A stretch of DNA of 64,000 bases from Arthrobacter sp. SLBN-112 (lineage in GTDB: Bacteria > Actinomycetota > Actinomycetes > Actinomycetales > Micrococcaceae). The notes under the pieces were generated by a model. It saw only the letters and a program-made list of their open reading frames with translations. It was not told the DNA's origin and made no database searches. Below are positions 27,429 to 37,053 of this stretch, in pieces. The stretch is from assembly GCF_006715225.1 (NCBI RefSeq), contig NZ_VFMU01000001.1, forward strand, positions 1,240,001 through 1,304,000. Reading direction: 5' to 3'. The position numbers were made by a program, and so were the translations under genes. Within the stretch, counting starts at the first letter, position 1. Every line of letters begins with the position of its first letter.

Positions 27429-28313
27429 ATGGCCGCTGAACCCATGGGGCAGGTTGGCTGGGGACCGCTTCCAGTTACCCCGGAGCCGGTTTTCGACAGC
27501 AAGGACGTTGAAGACTACCTCCGGGATGTGACCCGCGATTTCATGGCGGGCATCAAAGGTGAGCGCCGCAGCATCAGCTGGGCGGCCACCCTCTTCCGCC
27601 TGGGCAAGGCTCACACCCTCGCGGCCAGCACTGAGCAGGCACTTGAGGCGGACCGCGAACAATGCTCGTTCGCCGATGGGCCGGTCATGGAAGCCATGCG
27701 GACCGGGGAGTTCGTCCTGGTGTCGGACCTGAGCCGGGACCGCCGCTGGCCCGGGTATTCCAGCGCCGCCGCCGGCCACGGCGTGCAGTCCCTGCTCTCT
27801 GTCCCCATCCTCACCGAAGGCGGGAGCAGTGCCGGCATCAACCTTTACGCGCCGTCCCCCCATACCTTCACCAGCGATGACCTGGTACTCAGCCAAAGCT
27901 ATGCCCGTGAGGTGGCGCGTGCCCTGCGTGTTGTGGTCCGGGTGGCCGAGCGCGCGGAAGCGACGGCGGGCCTCGCCGTCGTCCAAAGCTCCCTGGTCCT
28001 GGTGGACCTCGCTGTGCGCAGCCTGATGAACGAATACGGACTCACCCGGGAGGGCGCGCTGCGGTTCCTGCAGACGCAGGCGCTGCACCATGAACTGGAT
28101 CTCCGGGACGCGGCATTGAACGTTGTGGCCCCCACGGGGATGGGCCCAGGGGCCGGGCAGCCTTCGGGGCTGCGGCAGGAAACGTACGACGGCGTGGCGG
28201 AGCTGCCGCGGCCGTCGTCGGCGGGGCGGGACTTTCCAACCGGAACGTCGCCCCGCAAGGACGCTGCGGCGGGGAAGGAACCCCCGCCCGCTGCGGAAGG
28301 GAGGACGGCATGA
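27429..28313 (+). CDS. GAF-ANTAR regulator
   Basis: A 294-residue protein with a GAF sensory domain (about 25-165) and an ANTAR-like three-helix domain (about 180-230: LVVLVDL...LMNEYGLTREGALRFL type pattern). ANTAR domains bind paired RNA hairpins and cause antitermination; the signal here would be a small ligand or redox change sensed by GAF. A proline-rich tail of about 55 residues follows. The ATG has only a weak site (GCAGGG). Its last bases overlap the SGNH-hydrolase start (ATGA), so the two are coupled. Its RNA targets are not evident in this window. Confidence 0.75.
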   Translation: MAAEPMGQVGWGPLPVTPEPVFDSKDVEDYLRDVTRDFMAGIKGERRSISWAATLFRLGKAHTLAASTEQALEADREQCSFADGPVMEAMRTGEFVLVSDLSRDRRWPGYSSAAAGHGVQSLLSVPILTEGGSSAGINLYAPSPHTFTSDDLVLSQSYAREVARALRVVVRVAERAEATAGLAVVQSSLVLVDLAVRSLMNEYGLTREGALRFLQTQALHHELDLRDAALNVVAPTGMGPGAGQPSGLRQETYDGVAELPRPSSAGRDFPTGTSPRKDAAAGKEPPPAAEGRTA

Positions 28314-29236
28314 CCATCGAGAAACAGGAACTGCGCTCCATCGCGGACGGAGCGGACCGGCACCCCTGGCACCGGTTCGTTGCCCTGGGGGACTCCTACA
28401 CGGAGGGAATTGGCGACCCTGAACCGCACAGCCTGGGCGGGCTTCGGGGCTGGGCTGACCGGGTGGCGGAGGAACTGGCCGACAGCCAACCGGACTTCGC
28501 CTATGCCAACCTGGCCATCCGCGGCATGCTGCTGCGGCAGATCCTCGACGGGCAGCTGGAACAGGCCCTGGAGCTGAAGCCCGACCTGATTGCCATGTCC
28601 GGCGGTGGCAACGACATCGTGTTCCGCCACGGCGACCCGGACAAACTGGCGGAAAAGATTGACGAGGCCGTGGGGATCCTGGCTGCCACGGGCGCCACAG
28701 TGCTGCTGTATGCCGGTCCGGACTGGGGGAACACTCCGGTGTTCGGCAAGGTCCGCGGCCGTGTGGCGATCTACAACGAGCATCTCCACAGGATCGGGGC
28801 CCGGCACCACGCCATCATGGTTGACCTCTGGTGCCTCCCGGAGCTGCAGCATGCGCTGATGTGGGATCCGGACCGGCTGCACCTGTCCCCGCTGGGCCAC
28901 CACTCGGTGGCCGTGGCCACCCTCACCGCCCTGGGCGTACCGCACACGCTCAAGCCGTCCCAGCCCCGGCCACTTCCCGTCCACGGGTGGACGCAGGCCC
29001 GGGCCGAAGACCTGGTCTGGGCGAAGCAGTACTTCGTACCGTGGGTGCTGAAACAGATGCGGCCCCACCAGATGAATGGACTGGCAGCGAAGCGGCCGCT
29101 GCCGGGCCCGGTGTTCGGCCTGGGCCGTCCCGGGCCCTTCCCGCCCGGCCATCCGGCCGTCGGGACGTCCGTGCCCGGCGCCACCTATGTGGTGCCTGGA
29201 ACGGACCCGGAATTGGGAACCGGCAGCGCGGCTTAG
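28310..29236 (+). CDS. SGNH/GDSL-family hydrolase
   Basis: A 308-residue esterase or lipase of the SGNH fold. Block I is FVALGDSYTEGIG (nucleophile S29), block III is GGGNDI, and block V is DPDRLHLSPLG (D-x-x-H). The oxyanion glycine lies in AIRG. No signal peptide is seen, so it is cytosolic. A 100-residue C-terminal extension is rich in proline and glycine. The substrate is unknown. It is coupled to the GAF-ANTAR gene and ends convergently against the uracil permease with a four-base overlap. Confidence 0.85.
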   Translation: MTIEKQELRSIADGADRHPWHRFVALGDSYTEGIGDPEPHSLGGLRGWADRVAEELADSQPDFAYANLAIRGMLLRQILDGQLEQALELKPDLIAMSGGGNDIVFRHGDPDKLAEKIDEAVGILAATGATVLLYAGPDWGNTPVFGKVRGRVAIYNEHLHRIGARHHAIMVDLWCLPELQHALMWDPDRLHLSPLGHHSVAVATLTALGVPHTLKPSQPRPLPVHGWTQARAEDLVWAKQYFVPWVLKQMRPHQMNGLAAKRPLPGPVFGLGRPGPFPPGHPAVGTSVPGATYVVPGTDPELGTGSAA

Positions 29237-30585
29237 CGCTTCCTGGGGGAACGCTTCGCCGCGGCCTTCATGGCGGCCTTGGCCGCGGGCGGCAGTACGC
29301 CCTGCTCCGTTTCGGGTTCGGCCACCGTTCCGCGTGCCTTCGCGATGGCCTTCATGCCGTGGTAGATCACCAGGGCGGCAGCCGAACCCAGGGCAATGCC
29401 CGTGAACTTCAGGTCGCCGATGGTCCAGGTGTAGTCCGCGATGCCGATGATCAGGGCCACCGCGGCAGTGGTCAGGTTGACCGGGTTGGAGAAGTTCACC
29501 TTGTTCTGTACCCAGATCTTCACGCCCAGGATGCCGATCATGCCGTACAGCATGGTGGCTGCACCGCCCAGCACGCCTGCCGGGACGGTGGCGATCAGCT
29601 CGCCGAACTTCGGCGAGAAGCTGAGCAGGATGGCGAACATGCCCGCCACCCAGTAGGCCGCCGTCGAATACACCTTGGTGGCTGCCATGACGCCGATGTT
29701 CTCCGCATACGTGGTGGTGCCGGACCCGCCGCCCAGGCCGGCCAGGACCGTGGCGGCGCCGTCGGCCATCAGAGCGCGCCCGGAGACGCCGTCGAGGTTC
29801 TGCCCGGTCATGGCGGCAACGGACTTCACGTGGCCGATGTTCTCTGCCACGAGCACCAGGACCACCGGGACAAACAGGCCCAGGACGCCGATGTGGAACT
29901 CCGGGGTCTGGAAATGTGGCAGGCCTACCCAGGCTGCGGCGTCCATCTTGTCGTACTTCACTTCGCCGCGGAGCATGGCCACCAGGTAGCCCACCACCAC
30001 GCCCACCAGGATGCTGAGCCGGCCCAGGATCCCGCGGAACAGGACGCTGACCAGGATGATGGTGACCAGTGTGATGAGGGCGGTGATCGGGGCGGCGTCG
30101 AAATTCTGCTTGGCGGCGGGGGCCAGGTTCAGGCCGATCAGGGCCACGATCGCCCCGGTGACGATGGGCGGCATCAGCCGGTTGATCCAGCCCGCGCCGA
30201 ACTTCTGCACCACCGCACCCACCAGGGCCAGGGTGGCGCCGGCCAGCACTACGCCGCCCAGGGCGCCGGGGATGCCGAACTGCGCCTGCGATGCGGTGAT
30301 GGGGGCGATGAACGCAAAGCTCGAGCCCAGGTAGCTGGGCACCCGGCCCTTGGTGATTACCAGGAACAGCAGCGTCCCGATCCCCGAGAAAAACAGCGTG
30401 GTGGCCGGCGGCATCCCGGTAATGATGGGCACCAGGAAGGTGGCGCCGAACATGGCCACCACGTGCTGCATGCCCACGCCAATAGTCAGGGGCCACGCCA
30501 ACCGCTCATCCGGGGCCACCACCTGCCCGGGCTTGATTGTTTTGCCGGTGCCGTGCAGCTTCCATTTGATTCCGAGCATGCTCAT
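29233..30585 (-). CDS. uraA: Uracil permease (NCS2 family)
   Basis: A 450-residue nucleobase:cation symporter-2 with about 14 membrane helices. Signatures include LAWPLTIGVGMQHVVAMFGATFLVP near the N-terminus, LVAENIGHVKS with the substrate-binding glutamate, and the TTTYAENIGVM motif. These favour uracil over xanthine. The tail is lysine/arginine-rich. It is divergent from a RutE-like nitroreductase, which supports a role in pyrimidine uptake. Confidence 0.88.
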   Translation of the reverse strand: MSMLGIKWKLHGTGKTIKPGQVVAPDERLAWPLTIGVGMQHVVAMFGATFLVPIITGMPPATTLFFSGIGTLLFLVITKGRVPSYLGSSFAFIAPITASQAQFGIPGALGGVVLAGATLALVGAVVQKFGAGWINRLMPPIVTGAIVALIGLNLAPAAKQNFDAAPITALITLVTIILVSVLFRGILGRLSILVGVVVGYLVAMLRGEVKYDKMDAAAWVGLPHFQTPEFHIGVLGLFVPVVLVLVAENIGHVKSVAAMTGQNLDGVSGRALMADGAATVLAGLGGGSGTTTYAENIGVMAATKVYSTAAYWVAGMFAILLSFSPKFGELIATVPAGVLGGAATMLYGMIGILGVKIWVQNKVNFSNPVNLTTAAVALIIGIADYTWTIGDLKFTGIALGSAAALVIYHGMKAIAKARGTVAEPETEQGVLPPAAKAAMKAAAKRSPRKR

Positions 30586-30712
30586 GGGAAGGAATGCCTT
30601 TCAGGGGGTGCCGCGAGGGGGCAAAGAATAACTCGCTCCAGAATACCGCCAAGTATTTGCGCCGGGCGGCTGTGGCCAAGGTCACCCGGCGTCACGGGAA
30701 GAGGGGGAAAGC

Positions 30713-30728
30713 AGTTGAAGTTGCAACT
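30713..30728. promoter_or_regulatory. Palindrome in the permease/nitroreductase intergenic region
   Basis: AGTTGAAGTTGCAACT contains the perfect 10-bp palindrome AGTTGCAACT (30719-30728) preceded by a direct copy of AGTTGA. It lies 57 bp before the nitroreductase ATG. It is a possible operator; no regulator gene is adjacent. Confidence 0.3.
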
Positions 30729-30784
30729 ATGGAAAGCATCAGAGGCCACCCCGGCAGGCGGGCGGCGCAGCGAAAGGTAAGCCA

Positions 30785-31390
30785 ATGACCATTGCCCACG
30801 AAGAAGCGGTTATCGATTCGGCAGCCGTGGACGCCGTCTTCGCCCAGGCCCGCACCGCCAACTCCTTTACCGGCGAGGTGACTGAGGAACAGGCCCAGGC
30901 CATCTACGAACTCACCAAGTTCGGTCCCACCGCGTTCAACTCCCAGCCGCTGCGCGTCACCTACGTCCGCTCGCCCGAGGCCCGCGCCACCCTGGTGGAC
31001 GCACTGTCCCGCGGCAACCAGGCCAAGACGGCCTCGGCTCCGCTCGTGGCCATCCTCAGCTACGACACCGACTGGGCCGGAAAGTGGGACGAATTCCTTC
31101 CCGGCTACAACGCCCCCAAGGCCATGTACGACGCCGACCCGTCACTCGCCGCCGCCACGGGCAACAACAACGCCCACCTGCAGGCCGGCTACTTCATCCT
31201 GGCCGTCCGCTCGCTCGGTTTCGCCGCCGGCCCCATGACCGGCGCTGACTTCGCCGCGATCGATGCCGCCTTCTTCCCGGCCGGCGACCAGAAGAGCTTC
31301 CTGGTAGTCAACATCGGCCAGCCGGCCGAGGGCGCCTGGGGCGAGGCAAAGCCCAAGTTCTCCTACGATGAGGCTGTCCGCACCGTCTAA
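30785..31390 (+). CDS. RutE-like nitroreductase (malonic semialdehyde reductase family)
   Basis: A 201-residue FMN-dependent nitroreductase-fold protein. The segments FGPTAFNSQPLRVTYVRS, the NNAHLQAGYFILAVRSLGFAAGPMTG core and FLVVNIGQP match the RutE/HadB branch. RutE reduces malonic semialdehyde to 3-hydroxypropionate at the end of uracil degradation. The rest of a rut operon is absent, but the divergent uracil permease supports the assignment. CGAAAGGTAA precedes the ATG. A palindromic repeat follows the stop. Confidence 0.78.
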   Translation: MTIAHEEAVIDSAAVDAVFAQARTANSFTGEVTEEQAQAIYELTKFGPTAFNSQPLRVTYVRSPEARATLVDALSRGNQAKTASAPLVAILSYDTDWAGKWDEFLPGYNAPKAMYDADPSLAAATGNNNAHLQAGYFILAVRSLGFAAGPMTGADFAAIDAAFFPAGDQKSFLVVNIGQPAEGAWGEAKPKFSYDEAVRTV

Positions 31391-31400
31391 CGCTTCCCCT

Positions 31401-31460
31401 GATGCTCCATCACTTACGGTCCCTATTCGCCTGAATGGGAACCATAAGTGATGGAGCATC
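31401..31460. repeat. GCTCCATCA hairpin repeat, copy 1
   Basis: A 60-bp inverted repeat. The left arm at 31401-31423 begins GATGCTCCATCACTTACGGT; the right arm at 31437-31460 is its near-perfect complement (one mismatch, one bulge). A 13-base loop separates them. A second copy with the same arm core lies at 52273-52331. Here it sits between two rightward genes and may terminate or process the nitroreductase mRNA. Confidence 0.8.
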
Positions 31461-31494
31461 TGTGCTTAAAGCCGGCGGGTGGGAGACTGGGCGT

Positions 31495-32004
31495 ATGCCC
31501 GTGCGGAACCTCATCTTTGTGGCCTTCGTGGAACCGGCTGCTGCCGGCCAGGTTTTTCCGCGGACGGAGTGGCCGCTGCACATCACCCTGGTGAGGTTCG
31601 ACGCCGCCACCACAGATGGTGCCGATGCCGCCGACAGCATCGCCGGGCTCGCTGCGCCGCATGCCGAAGCAGCCCTTGGGACCCCGCTGGTGGTGGGGGA
31701 GGAAGCGGGGTTCGGGCGCAACGGCTCCGTCCCGGTCAACCTCATCAAGCCGCAACCGGACCTCCAAAGGCTGCACGAGCACCTCGTCGAGGCAGTCGGC
31801 GCCCTCGGCGGCAGGATTCTGACACCGGCGCACACGCGCGCGGGCTACCGGGCCCATGTTTCACACCACGGCAGCAAGCGCCTCCACCCAGGGGACGCCG
31901 TCGTGCTTGACCGCGTCGCCCTGGTGGACATGGCTCCCGGCGGGGACCACACCACCAGGCGTGTCCTCCGGCTGTGGAGCCAAGATCTCCGGGAGCGGGG
32001 CTAG
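31495..32004 (+). CDS. 2'-5' RNA ligase/cyclic phosphodiesterase-family (2H) protein
   Basis: A 169-residue protein of the 2H phosphoesterase superfamily. Two HxT/S motifs are present: HIT at 29-31 ([10 protein letters not shown]) and HVS at 121-123 (YRAHVSHH). They form the active site that acts on cyclic or 2'-5' nucleotide phosphates. The ATG at 31495 follows GGTGGGAG. It is convergent with pgm (four-base overlap) and starts 34 bp after the hairpin repeat. Confidence 0.8.
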   Translation: MPVRNLIFVAFVEPAAAGQVFPRTEWPLHITLVRFDAATTDGADAADSIAGLAAPHAEAALGTPLVVGEEAGFGRNGSVPVNLIKPQPDLQRLHEHLVEAVGALGGRILTPAHTRAGYRAHVSHHGSKRLHPGDAVVLDRVALVDMAPGGDHTTRRVLRLWSQDLRERG

Positions 32005-33665
32005 GCGATGACGCTGTCCACCAGTGCCTTGGCCTCCGCCTGCACCTGCTTCAGGTGCTCTTCGCCCTTGAAGGACTCGGCGTAAATCTTGTACACATCC
32101 TCGGTTCCGGAGGGGCGGGCCGCGAACCAGGCGTTCTCGGTGACCACCTTCAGGCCGCCGATGGCCGCGCCGTTGCCGGGTGCCTCGGTGAGCTTGGCGG
32201 TGATCGTCTCGCCGGCCAGTTCCGTTGCCGTGACATCCGACGGCGACAGCTTGCCAAGTGCGGCCTTCTGCTCCCGGGTGGCGGCGGCGTCGATCCGGGC
32301 GTAGACGGGGGCGCCGAACTGGTCCGTCAGTCCCTTGTACAGCTGGGACGGGGAGTTGCCGGTGACCGCCGTGATCTCCGAGGCCAGCAGTGCCAGCAGG
32401 ATGCCGTCCTTGTCCGTGGTCCAGACGCTGCCGTCCAGCTTATTGAAGGAGGCACCCGCGGATTCCTCGCCGCCGAACGCGCCTTCACCGGAGAGCAGGC
32501 CGGGCACGAACCACTTGAAGCCAACAGGAACCTCAACAAGCTTGCGGCCCAGGCTCTCGGCCACACGGTCGATGATTGAGGAGGACACCAGGGTCTTGCC
32601 GATCACCGAGGCAGGGTTCCAGCCGCTGCGGTTGCGGTAGAGGTAGTCGATGGCGACGGCAAGGTAGTGGTTGGGGTTCATCAGCCCGCCGTCCGGGGTG
32701 ACAATGCCGTGGCGGTCAGCGTCGGCGTCGTTGCCGGTGGCCACATCGAAGGCGGGCTGGCCGGAGGCTGCGGCGTCGGACATCCGCTGGATCAGCGAGG
32801 CCATGGCCGACGGCGAGGAGCAGTCCATGCGGATCTTCTCGTCCCAGTCCAGGGTCATGAAGGCCCACTGCGGGTCCACGGTCGGATTCACCACGGTGAG
32901 GTCCAGGTGGTGGCGCTCACCGATTTCGCCCCAGTAGTCCACGGACGCGCCGCCCATGGGGTCGGCTCCGATCCGGACACCGGCGTTGCGGATGGCGTCC
33001 AGGTTCAGGACGGACGGAAGGTCGTCCACATAGCTGCTCAGGAAGTCGAACTTGCCGGTGGTGTCCGCGGCCTGGGCGTCAGCCAGCGGGATCCGCTTCA
33101 CGCCGCGCAGGCCGTTTTCCAGGAGTTCGTTGGCCCGGTTGGCGATCCACCCGGTGGCGTCCGAGTCCGCCGGGCCGCCGTGTGGGGGGTTGTACTTGAA
33201 GCCGCCGTCGCCGGGCGGGTTGTGGCTGGGGGTCACCACGATGCCGTCGGCCTGCGGGGCTCCGGGCGCCGCCTTCCGGTTGTAGGTCAGGATGGCGTGG
33301 CTCAAAGCCGGGGTGGGGGTGTAGCCGTGCCTCGCGTCAACGAGGACCTGGACGCCGTTGGCGGCGAGCACCTCCAGGGCGGAATTCTGTGCGGGCTCGC
33401 TCAGTGCGTGGGTGTCCTTGGCCAGGAACAGGGGGCCGGTGACGCCCTGCGCGGCCCGGTATTCCACGATTGCCTGGGTGATGGCCACGATGTGCTGTTC
33501 GTTAAACGACGCCTTGAGGCTGGATCCCCGGTGCCCCGAGGTGCCAAACACCACGCGCTGGCCGGGATCACCCAGGTCCGGCGCAATGTCGTAATACGCG
33601 TCAAGGAGCGCAGTGATGTCAACAAGGTCCTGGGGTTGGGCAACTGTGCCCGCGCGGCTAGCCAT
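32001..33665 (-). CDS. pgm: Phosphoglucomutase
   Basis: A 554-residue alpha-D-phosphohexomutase that interconverts glucose-1-phosphate and glucose-6-phosphate. The signatures are [14 protein letters not shown] (39-51), the phosphoserine loop [15 protein letters not shown] (active S147), the metal loop [11 protein letters not shown], and the C-terminal phosphate loop [14 protein letters not shown]. Length matches the Pgm branch of about 546 residues. ATG at 33665 is preceded by GGAG. It links glycogen and trehalose metabolism, and the GH13 gene 5 kb away, with glycolysis. Confidence 0.95.
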   Translation of the reverse strand: MASRAGTVAQPQDLVDITALLDAYYDIAPDLGDPGQRVVFGTSGHRGSSLKASFNEQHIVAITQAIVEYRAAQGVTGPLFLAKDTHALSEPAQNSALEVLAANGVQVLVDARHGYTPTPALSHAILTYNRKAAPGAPQADGIVVTPSHNPPGDGGFKYNPPHGGPADSDATGWIANRANELLENGLRGVKRIPLADAQAADTTGKFDFLSSYVDDLPSVLNLDAIRNAGVRIGADPMGGASVDYWGEIGERHHLDLTVVNPTVDPQWAFMTLDWDEKIRMDCSSPSAMASLIQRMSDAAASGQPAFDVATGNDADADRHGIVTPDGGLMNPNHYLAVAIDYLYRNRSGWNPASVIGKTLVSSSIIDRVAESLGRKLVEVPVGFKWFVPGLLSGEGAFGGEESAGASFNKLDGSVWTTDKDGILLALLASEITAVTGNSPSQLYKGLTDQFGAPVYARIDAAATREQKAALGKLSPSDVTATELAGETITAKLTEAPGNGAAIGGLKVVTENAWFAARPSGTEDVYKIYAESFKGEEHLKQVQAEAKALVDSVIA

Positions 33666-33903
33666 GGCTCCAGCATGCCAGAAGCTGGCAGGAGTCCAAA
33701 CGACCCGCCCAAAATCCGGACCCTGTGACACGCCATGACGCCATCAACCAAGTAGTCCACCTGAGTACCCGGCCGGAAAGTACCTATATACCGGGCCTTC
33801 GGCGCCCTGCTACCTTTCAAAAAATTCCAGGAAAACAACCGAATGAAACGGACGACGGCGGGCCGCCGCCGTGGTCCGTCCGGCAAGGAAACGGGGACGT
33901 CCA

Positions 33904-34848
33904 ATGGGGGCAGGAGACGGGGCAGCGGAGCAGTCCAGGCTGGCTGCCGAGCGCGTTGCGAGGCTGAAGCACCAGCTCGACCAGGCGGAGCGTTCCACGA
34001 AGGCGTGGGACGCCGGCGCGGTAGGCGAGCGGGTGGTGGCCGAGAAGCTCAGTGAACTGGTCCCGCGTGGTTGGTACGTGCTCCACGACGTCCACTGGCC
34101 GGGGCGGCCCAAAGCGAACCTCGACCACGTCCTGGTGGGCCCCGGCGGTGTGGTGGTGGTCGATTCAAAGAACTGGACCGGCGAAGTGCGGGTGGCGTCC
34201 GGGGTGCTGTGGCAGGGTCGGTTTGCGCGCACCCAGGCCGTGGAAGGCGCCCTGGCCCAGTGTGCTGCCGTGGCCTCGGTCCTGGCTCCGCCGCACCGCC
34301 GGTTGGTGCGGCCACTCATCTGCATGTCCGCGCAGCCTGATCTTTTCGGGGTGACGGACTCTGATGTTGCCGTTGCGGGTTCGCAGCGGGTAGTCGGCGC
34401 CATCGAGTCGCTGCCGGCCGTGCTCGACCAGCAAACTGTCGTGGGCCTGTACGCGCATCTGGGCCAGCAGCTCACCCATGAGCAGGAGCCTGGCATCACG
34501 GCCCTGCGCAGCGTGCGGCCGGGTACCGTGGTGCGTCCCGCAGGAGCATTGCCGCCCGCCGGCCCTGCGGCACGTCCGCGGGAGGATTCCGGATCCGGGG
34601 AGGGGGCGGGCCGGAGCCAAAGCGCGGCGCGGCACCCCGCGGGCCGTGCCCTTCCTCCGGGAGGAACGAAGCCAGGGCAACCCACACGGCAGAGGGCGGG
34701 AACGCGGGCAGGGGCGTCGGCAGGATCGGCACACCGCGGACGGAACGGCAAGGCCCAGCAGCATGGCGGTACCAGCGGAGGGAAGCTTGCCCTGCTGGCA
34801 GCCTTCGTCATTTTTGCCGTCTATATCCTGCCCTACTTGGGCCGTTAG
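33904..34848 (+). CDS. NERD-domain protein with C-terminal membrane helix
   Basis: A 314-residue protein with a nuclease-related NERD domain (about 35-170). PD-(D/E)xK-like residues are visible: GE at 41-42, D74 in NLDHVLVGPGG and D87-S-K89. A proline/glycine/arginine-rich linker (225-290) leads to one C-terminal transmembrane helix (about 291-310), so the nuclease-like domain probably faces the cytosol from the membrane. Function is unknown for the family. Start ATG 33904 follows GGAAACGGGGA; a GTG at 33871 is possible. Its 3' end overlaps lysG by 41 bp on the opposite strand. Confidence 0.75.
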   Translation: MGAGDGAAEQSRLAAERVARLKHQLDQAERSTKAWDAGAVGERVVAEKLSELVPRGWYVLHDVHWPGRPKANLDHVLVGPGGVVVVDSKNWTGEVRVASGVLWQGRFARTQAVEGALAQCAAVASVLAPPHRRLVRPLICMSAQPDLFGVTDSDVAVAGSQRVVGAIESLPAVLDQQTVVGLYAHLGQQLTHEQEPGITALRSVRPGTVVRPAGALPPAGPAARPREDSGSGEGAGRSQSAARHPAGRALPPGGTKPGQPTRQRAGTRAGASAGSAHRGRNGKAQQHGGTSGGKLALLAAFVIFAVYILPYLGR

Positions 34849-35734
34849 CCTCGGCAGCATCGCCCGGCAGCAGCCGCCCTTTGGCTGCCGTGCGGACTGC
34901 AGCGGTCATCCGGTTGAGCCGGTCTGAATCGAGGGTCCAGGCCTGCCAATAGAGTGCCACATCCTGGTGTTCGGCATCCTCGAGCCGGACCAAGGCGCCG
35001 GATTCCAGCTCATCCGTCAGCTGGAGTTCCGGAATCATTCCCCAGCCCAGGCCGGCTTTGACCGCCGCGAGGAACCCCTGGGACGAAGGGACGGTGTGCG
35101 TGGGAGGGGGCTTCCGCAGGGGCTTTCCGGTGAGCAGCTGCTGCTGCAGGTTGTCCTTCGTGTTGAATTTCAGGACGGGCATTGCGGCCCAGTCCACGCC
35201 CCCGGAGGCGGAGAACCGGCGGCGAAGCGCCGGAGTGGCTACCGGGACGTACCGCATGGAGCCCAACAGTTCCACCCTGCATCCGCTGACCGGGACGGGA
35301 TCCGACGTCACCGCGCCCATGACCTCGCCCTCGCGCAGCAGTTGGCTGCTGTAGCCCTGGTCCTCAACATGGAGATCGAGGGCAGAGTCCTCCCATCCGG
35401 CGGCCTGGTGCAGGACGGGGACAAACCAGGTGGCCAGCGAGTCCGCGTTGACGGCCACCGGCAGGTGCGCCCGGGCGGCGCTGCCGGAGCCCAGCGCCGC
35501 CGACGTCTCCGCCTCCAGCACCTGGACCTGGCGGGCCATCCGCAGCAGCAGCGCGCCGGCATCGGTGGCAGTGCAGGGCAACCTCCTGCGCACCAGCACC
35601 TGGCCTACCGAAGCTTCGAGGGCCTTGATCCGCTGGCTTACCGCGGAGGGCGTGATCCGAAGCAGGTCCGCGGCTGCCTCAAACGTTCCTTCGTCAATAA
35701 CAGCCACCAAGGCTTTCAGATGCTCCAGGTTCAT
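34808..35734 (-). CDS. lysG: LysG/ArgP-type LysR regulator
   Basis: A 308-residue LysR-type activator. The N-terminal helix-turn-helix (MNLEHLKALVAVIDEGTFEAAADLL...SAVSQRIKALE) is followed by a substrate-binding domain with RRRLPCTATDAG typical of the LysG/IciA branch. It senses excess lysine, arginine or histidine and activates the exporter gene. It is divergent from lysE with 70 bp between starts, the classic LysG/LysE arrangement. Confidence 0.92.
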   Translation of the reverse strand: MNLEHLKALVAVIDEGTFEAAADLLRITPSAVSQRIKALEASVGQVLVRRRLPCTATDAGALLLRMARQVQVLEAETSAALGSGSAARAHLPVAVNADSLATWFVPVLHQAAGWEDSALDLHVEDQGYSSQLLREGEVMGAVTSDPVPVSGCRVELLGSMRYVPVATPALRRRFSASGGVDWAAMPVLKFNTKDNLQQQLLTGKPLRKPPPTHTVPSSQGFLAAVKAGLGWGMIPELQLTDELESGALVRLEDAEHQDVALYWQAWTLDSDRLNRMTAAVRTAAKGRLLPGDAAEANGPSRAGYRRQK

Positions 35735-35804
35735 GAAGATATTCTAATGACTCCACACAATCCTTTATTTGCCTACAGTAAGAGGAAAACCTACCGTCAT
35801 AGCT

Positions 35805-36401
35805 ATGTGGACTGCAGGGATAACGGGAATGCTCACCGGGATGGCGCTGATCGTGGCGATTGGGGCCCAGAATGCCTTCGTGCTCCGCCAGGGCATCCGG
35901 CGGGAGCACGTCGGGGCGGTGGTTGCTGTCTGCATGGCCGGCGACGCCGTGCTGATCGTGGGCGGCACGGCGGGCATCGGGGCCCTGGTCACCCGGTTCC
36001 CCGAGGCCCTGGAAGTGCTGCGCTGGGCCGGAGCGGCCTACCTTCTGTGGTTCGCGGTACGGTCCTTCATGGCAGCGGCGAAACCCTCGGCCCTGGCTGA
36101 ACAGGCGCCCAGGTCGAAGAATTCGGTGATTGCCACCACGGCGGCCCTGACCTTCCTGAACCCGCATGTCTACCTGGACACCGTGGTGCTGGTGGGCAGC
36201 CTTGCCAACCAGCAGGGCCCCGACCTGCGGTGGATCTTTGCAGCAGGCGCGGTCACCGGAAGTGTGGTGTGGTTCTCCGCCTTGGGGTATGGGGCAAGGG
36301 CGCTGGCGGGGGTGCTGAGCAGCACCCGCACCTGGCGCTGGATTGATGCCGCCATCGGCGTGCTGATGCTGATCCTGGCGGTCCGCCTGGTCCTGCACTG
36401 A
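35805..36401 (+). CDS. lysE: LysE-family basic amino acid exporter
   Basis: A 198-residue exporter with about six hydrophobic segments. LIVAIGAQNAFVLRQGIRREHV near the N-terminus and TFLNPHVYLDTVVLVGS are LysE signatures; the latter is the N-P-x-x-Y motif conserved in the family. It exports lysine or arginine under LysG control. I chose ATG 35805 by family length; a TTG at 35769 is in frame. AGAGGAAAA lies rather far upstream. Confidence 0.9.
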   Translation: MWTAGITGMLTGMALIVAIGAQNAFVLRQGIRREHVGAVVAVCMAGDAVLIVGGTAGIGALVTRFPEALEVLRWAGAAYLLWFAVRSFMAAAKPSALAEQAPRSKNSVIATTAALTFLNPHVYLDTVVLVGSLANQQGPDLRWIFAAGAVTGSVVWFSALGYGARALAGVLSSTRTWRWIDAAIGVLMLILAVRLVLH

Positions 36402-36435
36402 AGTAGGCTGGAGCCAGATTCACAGGGGAGAAACC

Positions 36436-36885
36436 ATGAGTAACCAGCCATCCCAGGGACCTGACTACCAGCGTGACGGTTCGCCGTGGCCCAGCTACCA
36501 GCCCCCGCCCCAATATGGGCAGTCCCAGCCTGGGCCGGGGTCCAGCTATGGCCAGCCGCAGCACAACCAAGGCCAGTACAGCCAGCCTCAGTACTTTGGC
36601 CAGCAGTCCTACTACGGCCGGCCGGTGGAAGCGAAGACCCTGAGCATCGCGAGCATGGTCTGCGGCATTGCGTCGGTCCTCATGGGCTGGCTGCTGCTTC
36701 CGCAGTTTGCCGCCATCATCACCGGCCATCTGGCCCTCCGGCGCGAACCCTCCGGCAGAGGAATGTCCATCACCGGCCTGGTGCTGGGCTACCTGTGCCT
36801 GCTGGGCTACGGAGCCATCTGGCTCCTGCTCATCATCGGCCTGGCCGTCGCCGGCACCGTCGGTTCGAATACCGGCACTTTCTAG
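36436..36885 (+). CDS. DUF4190-type membrane protein
   Basis: A 149-residue protein. The N-terminal 60 residues are a cytosolic Q/P/Y/S-rich low-complexity tract with repeated QYxQ/YGQ units. Two transmembrane helices follow (about 72-100 and 113-143), with AIITGHLALR and GRGMSITGLVLGYL between them, the DUF4190 signature. Function unknown. ACAGGGGAG precedes the ATG. It follows lysE by 34 bp and may be co-transcribed. Confidence 0.8.
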   Translation: MSNQPSQGPDYQRDGSPWPSYQPPPQYGQSQPGPGSSYGQPQHNQGQYSQPQYFGQQSYYGRPVEAKTLSIASMVCGIASVLMGWLLLPQFAAIITGHLALRREPSGRGMSITGLVLGYLCLLGYGAIWLLLIIGLAVAGTVGSNTGTF

Positions 36886-37053
36886 CCTGCCCGCCCAAGG
36901 AAGCGGCGACGGCGGCCCGGGCACCTCTGCGACACGGGCACCCAGGCGCGGACCGCCGTCGTGCCTTATCCCTTCACGGCCGCCACGGCCGGCACGTGGA
37001 TGACGACGTCGAATCGATAGCCAGAGCGTCAGGCCTGGACCCGTGCACAAAAG

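Noticed and set aside
27080..27439. Possible small gene in the 364-bp intergenic region
   Set aside because: No ribosome-binding site and no protein-like pattern; it overlaps the likely promoters.
27899..30496. Long minus-strand open frame across the permease, SGNH and ANTAR genes
   Set aside because: It spans three well-supported genes and has shadow-type composition.
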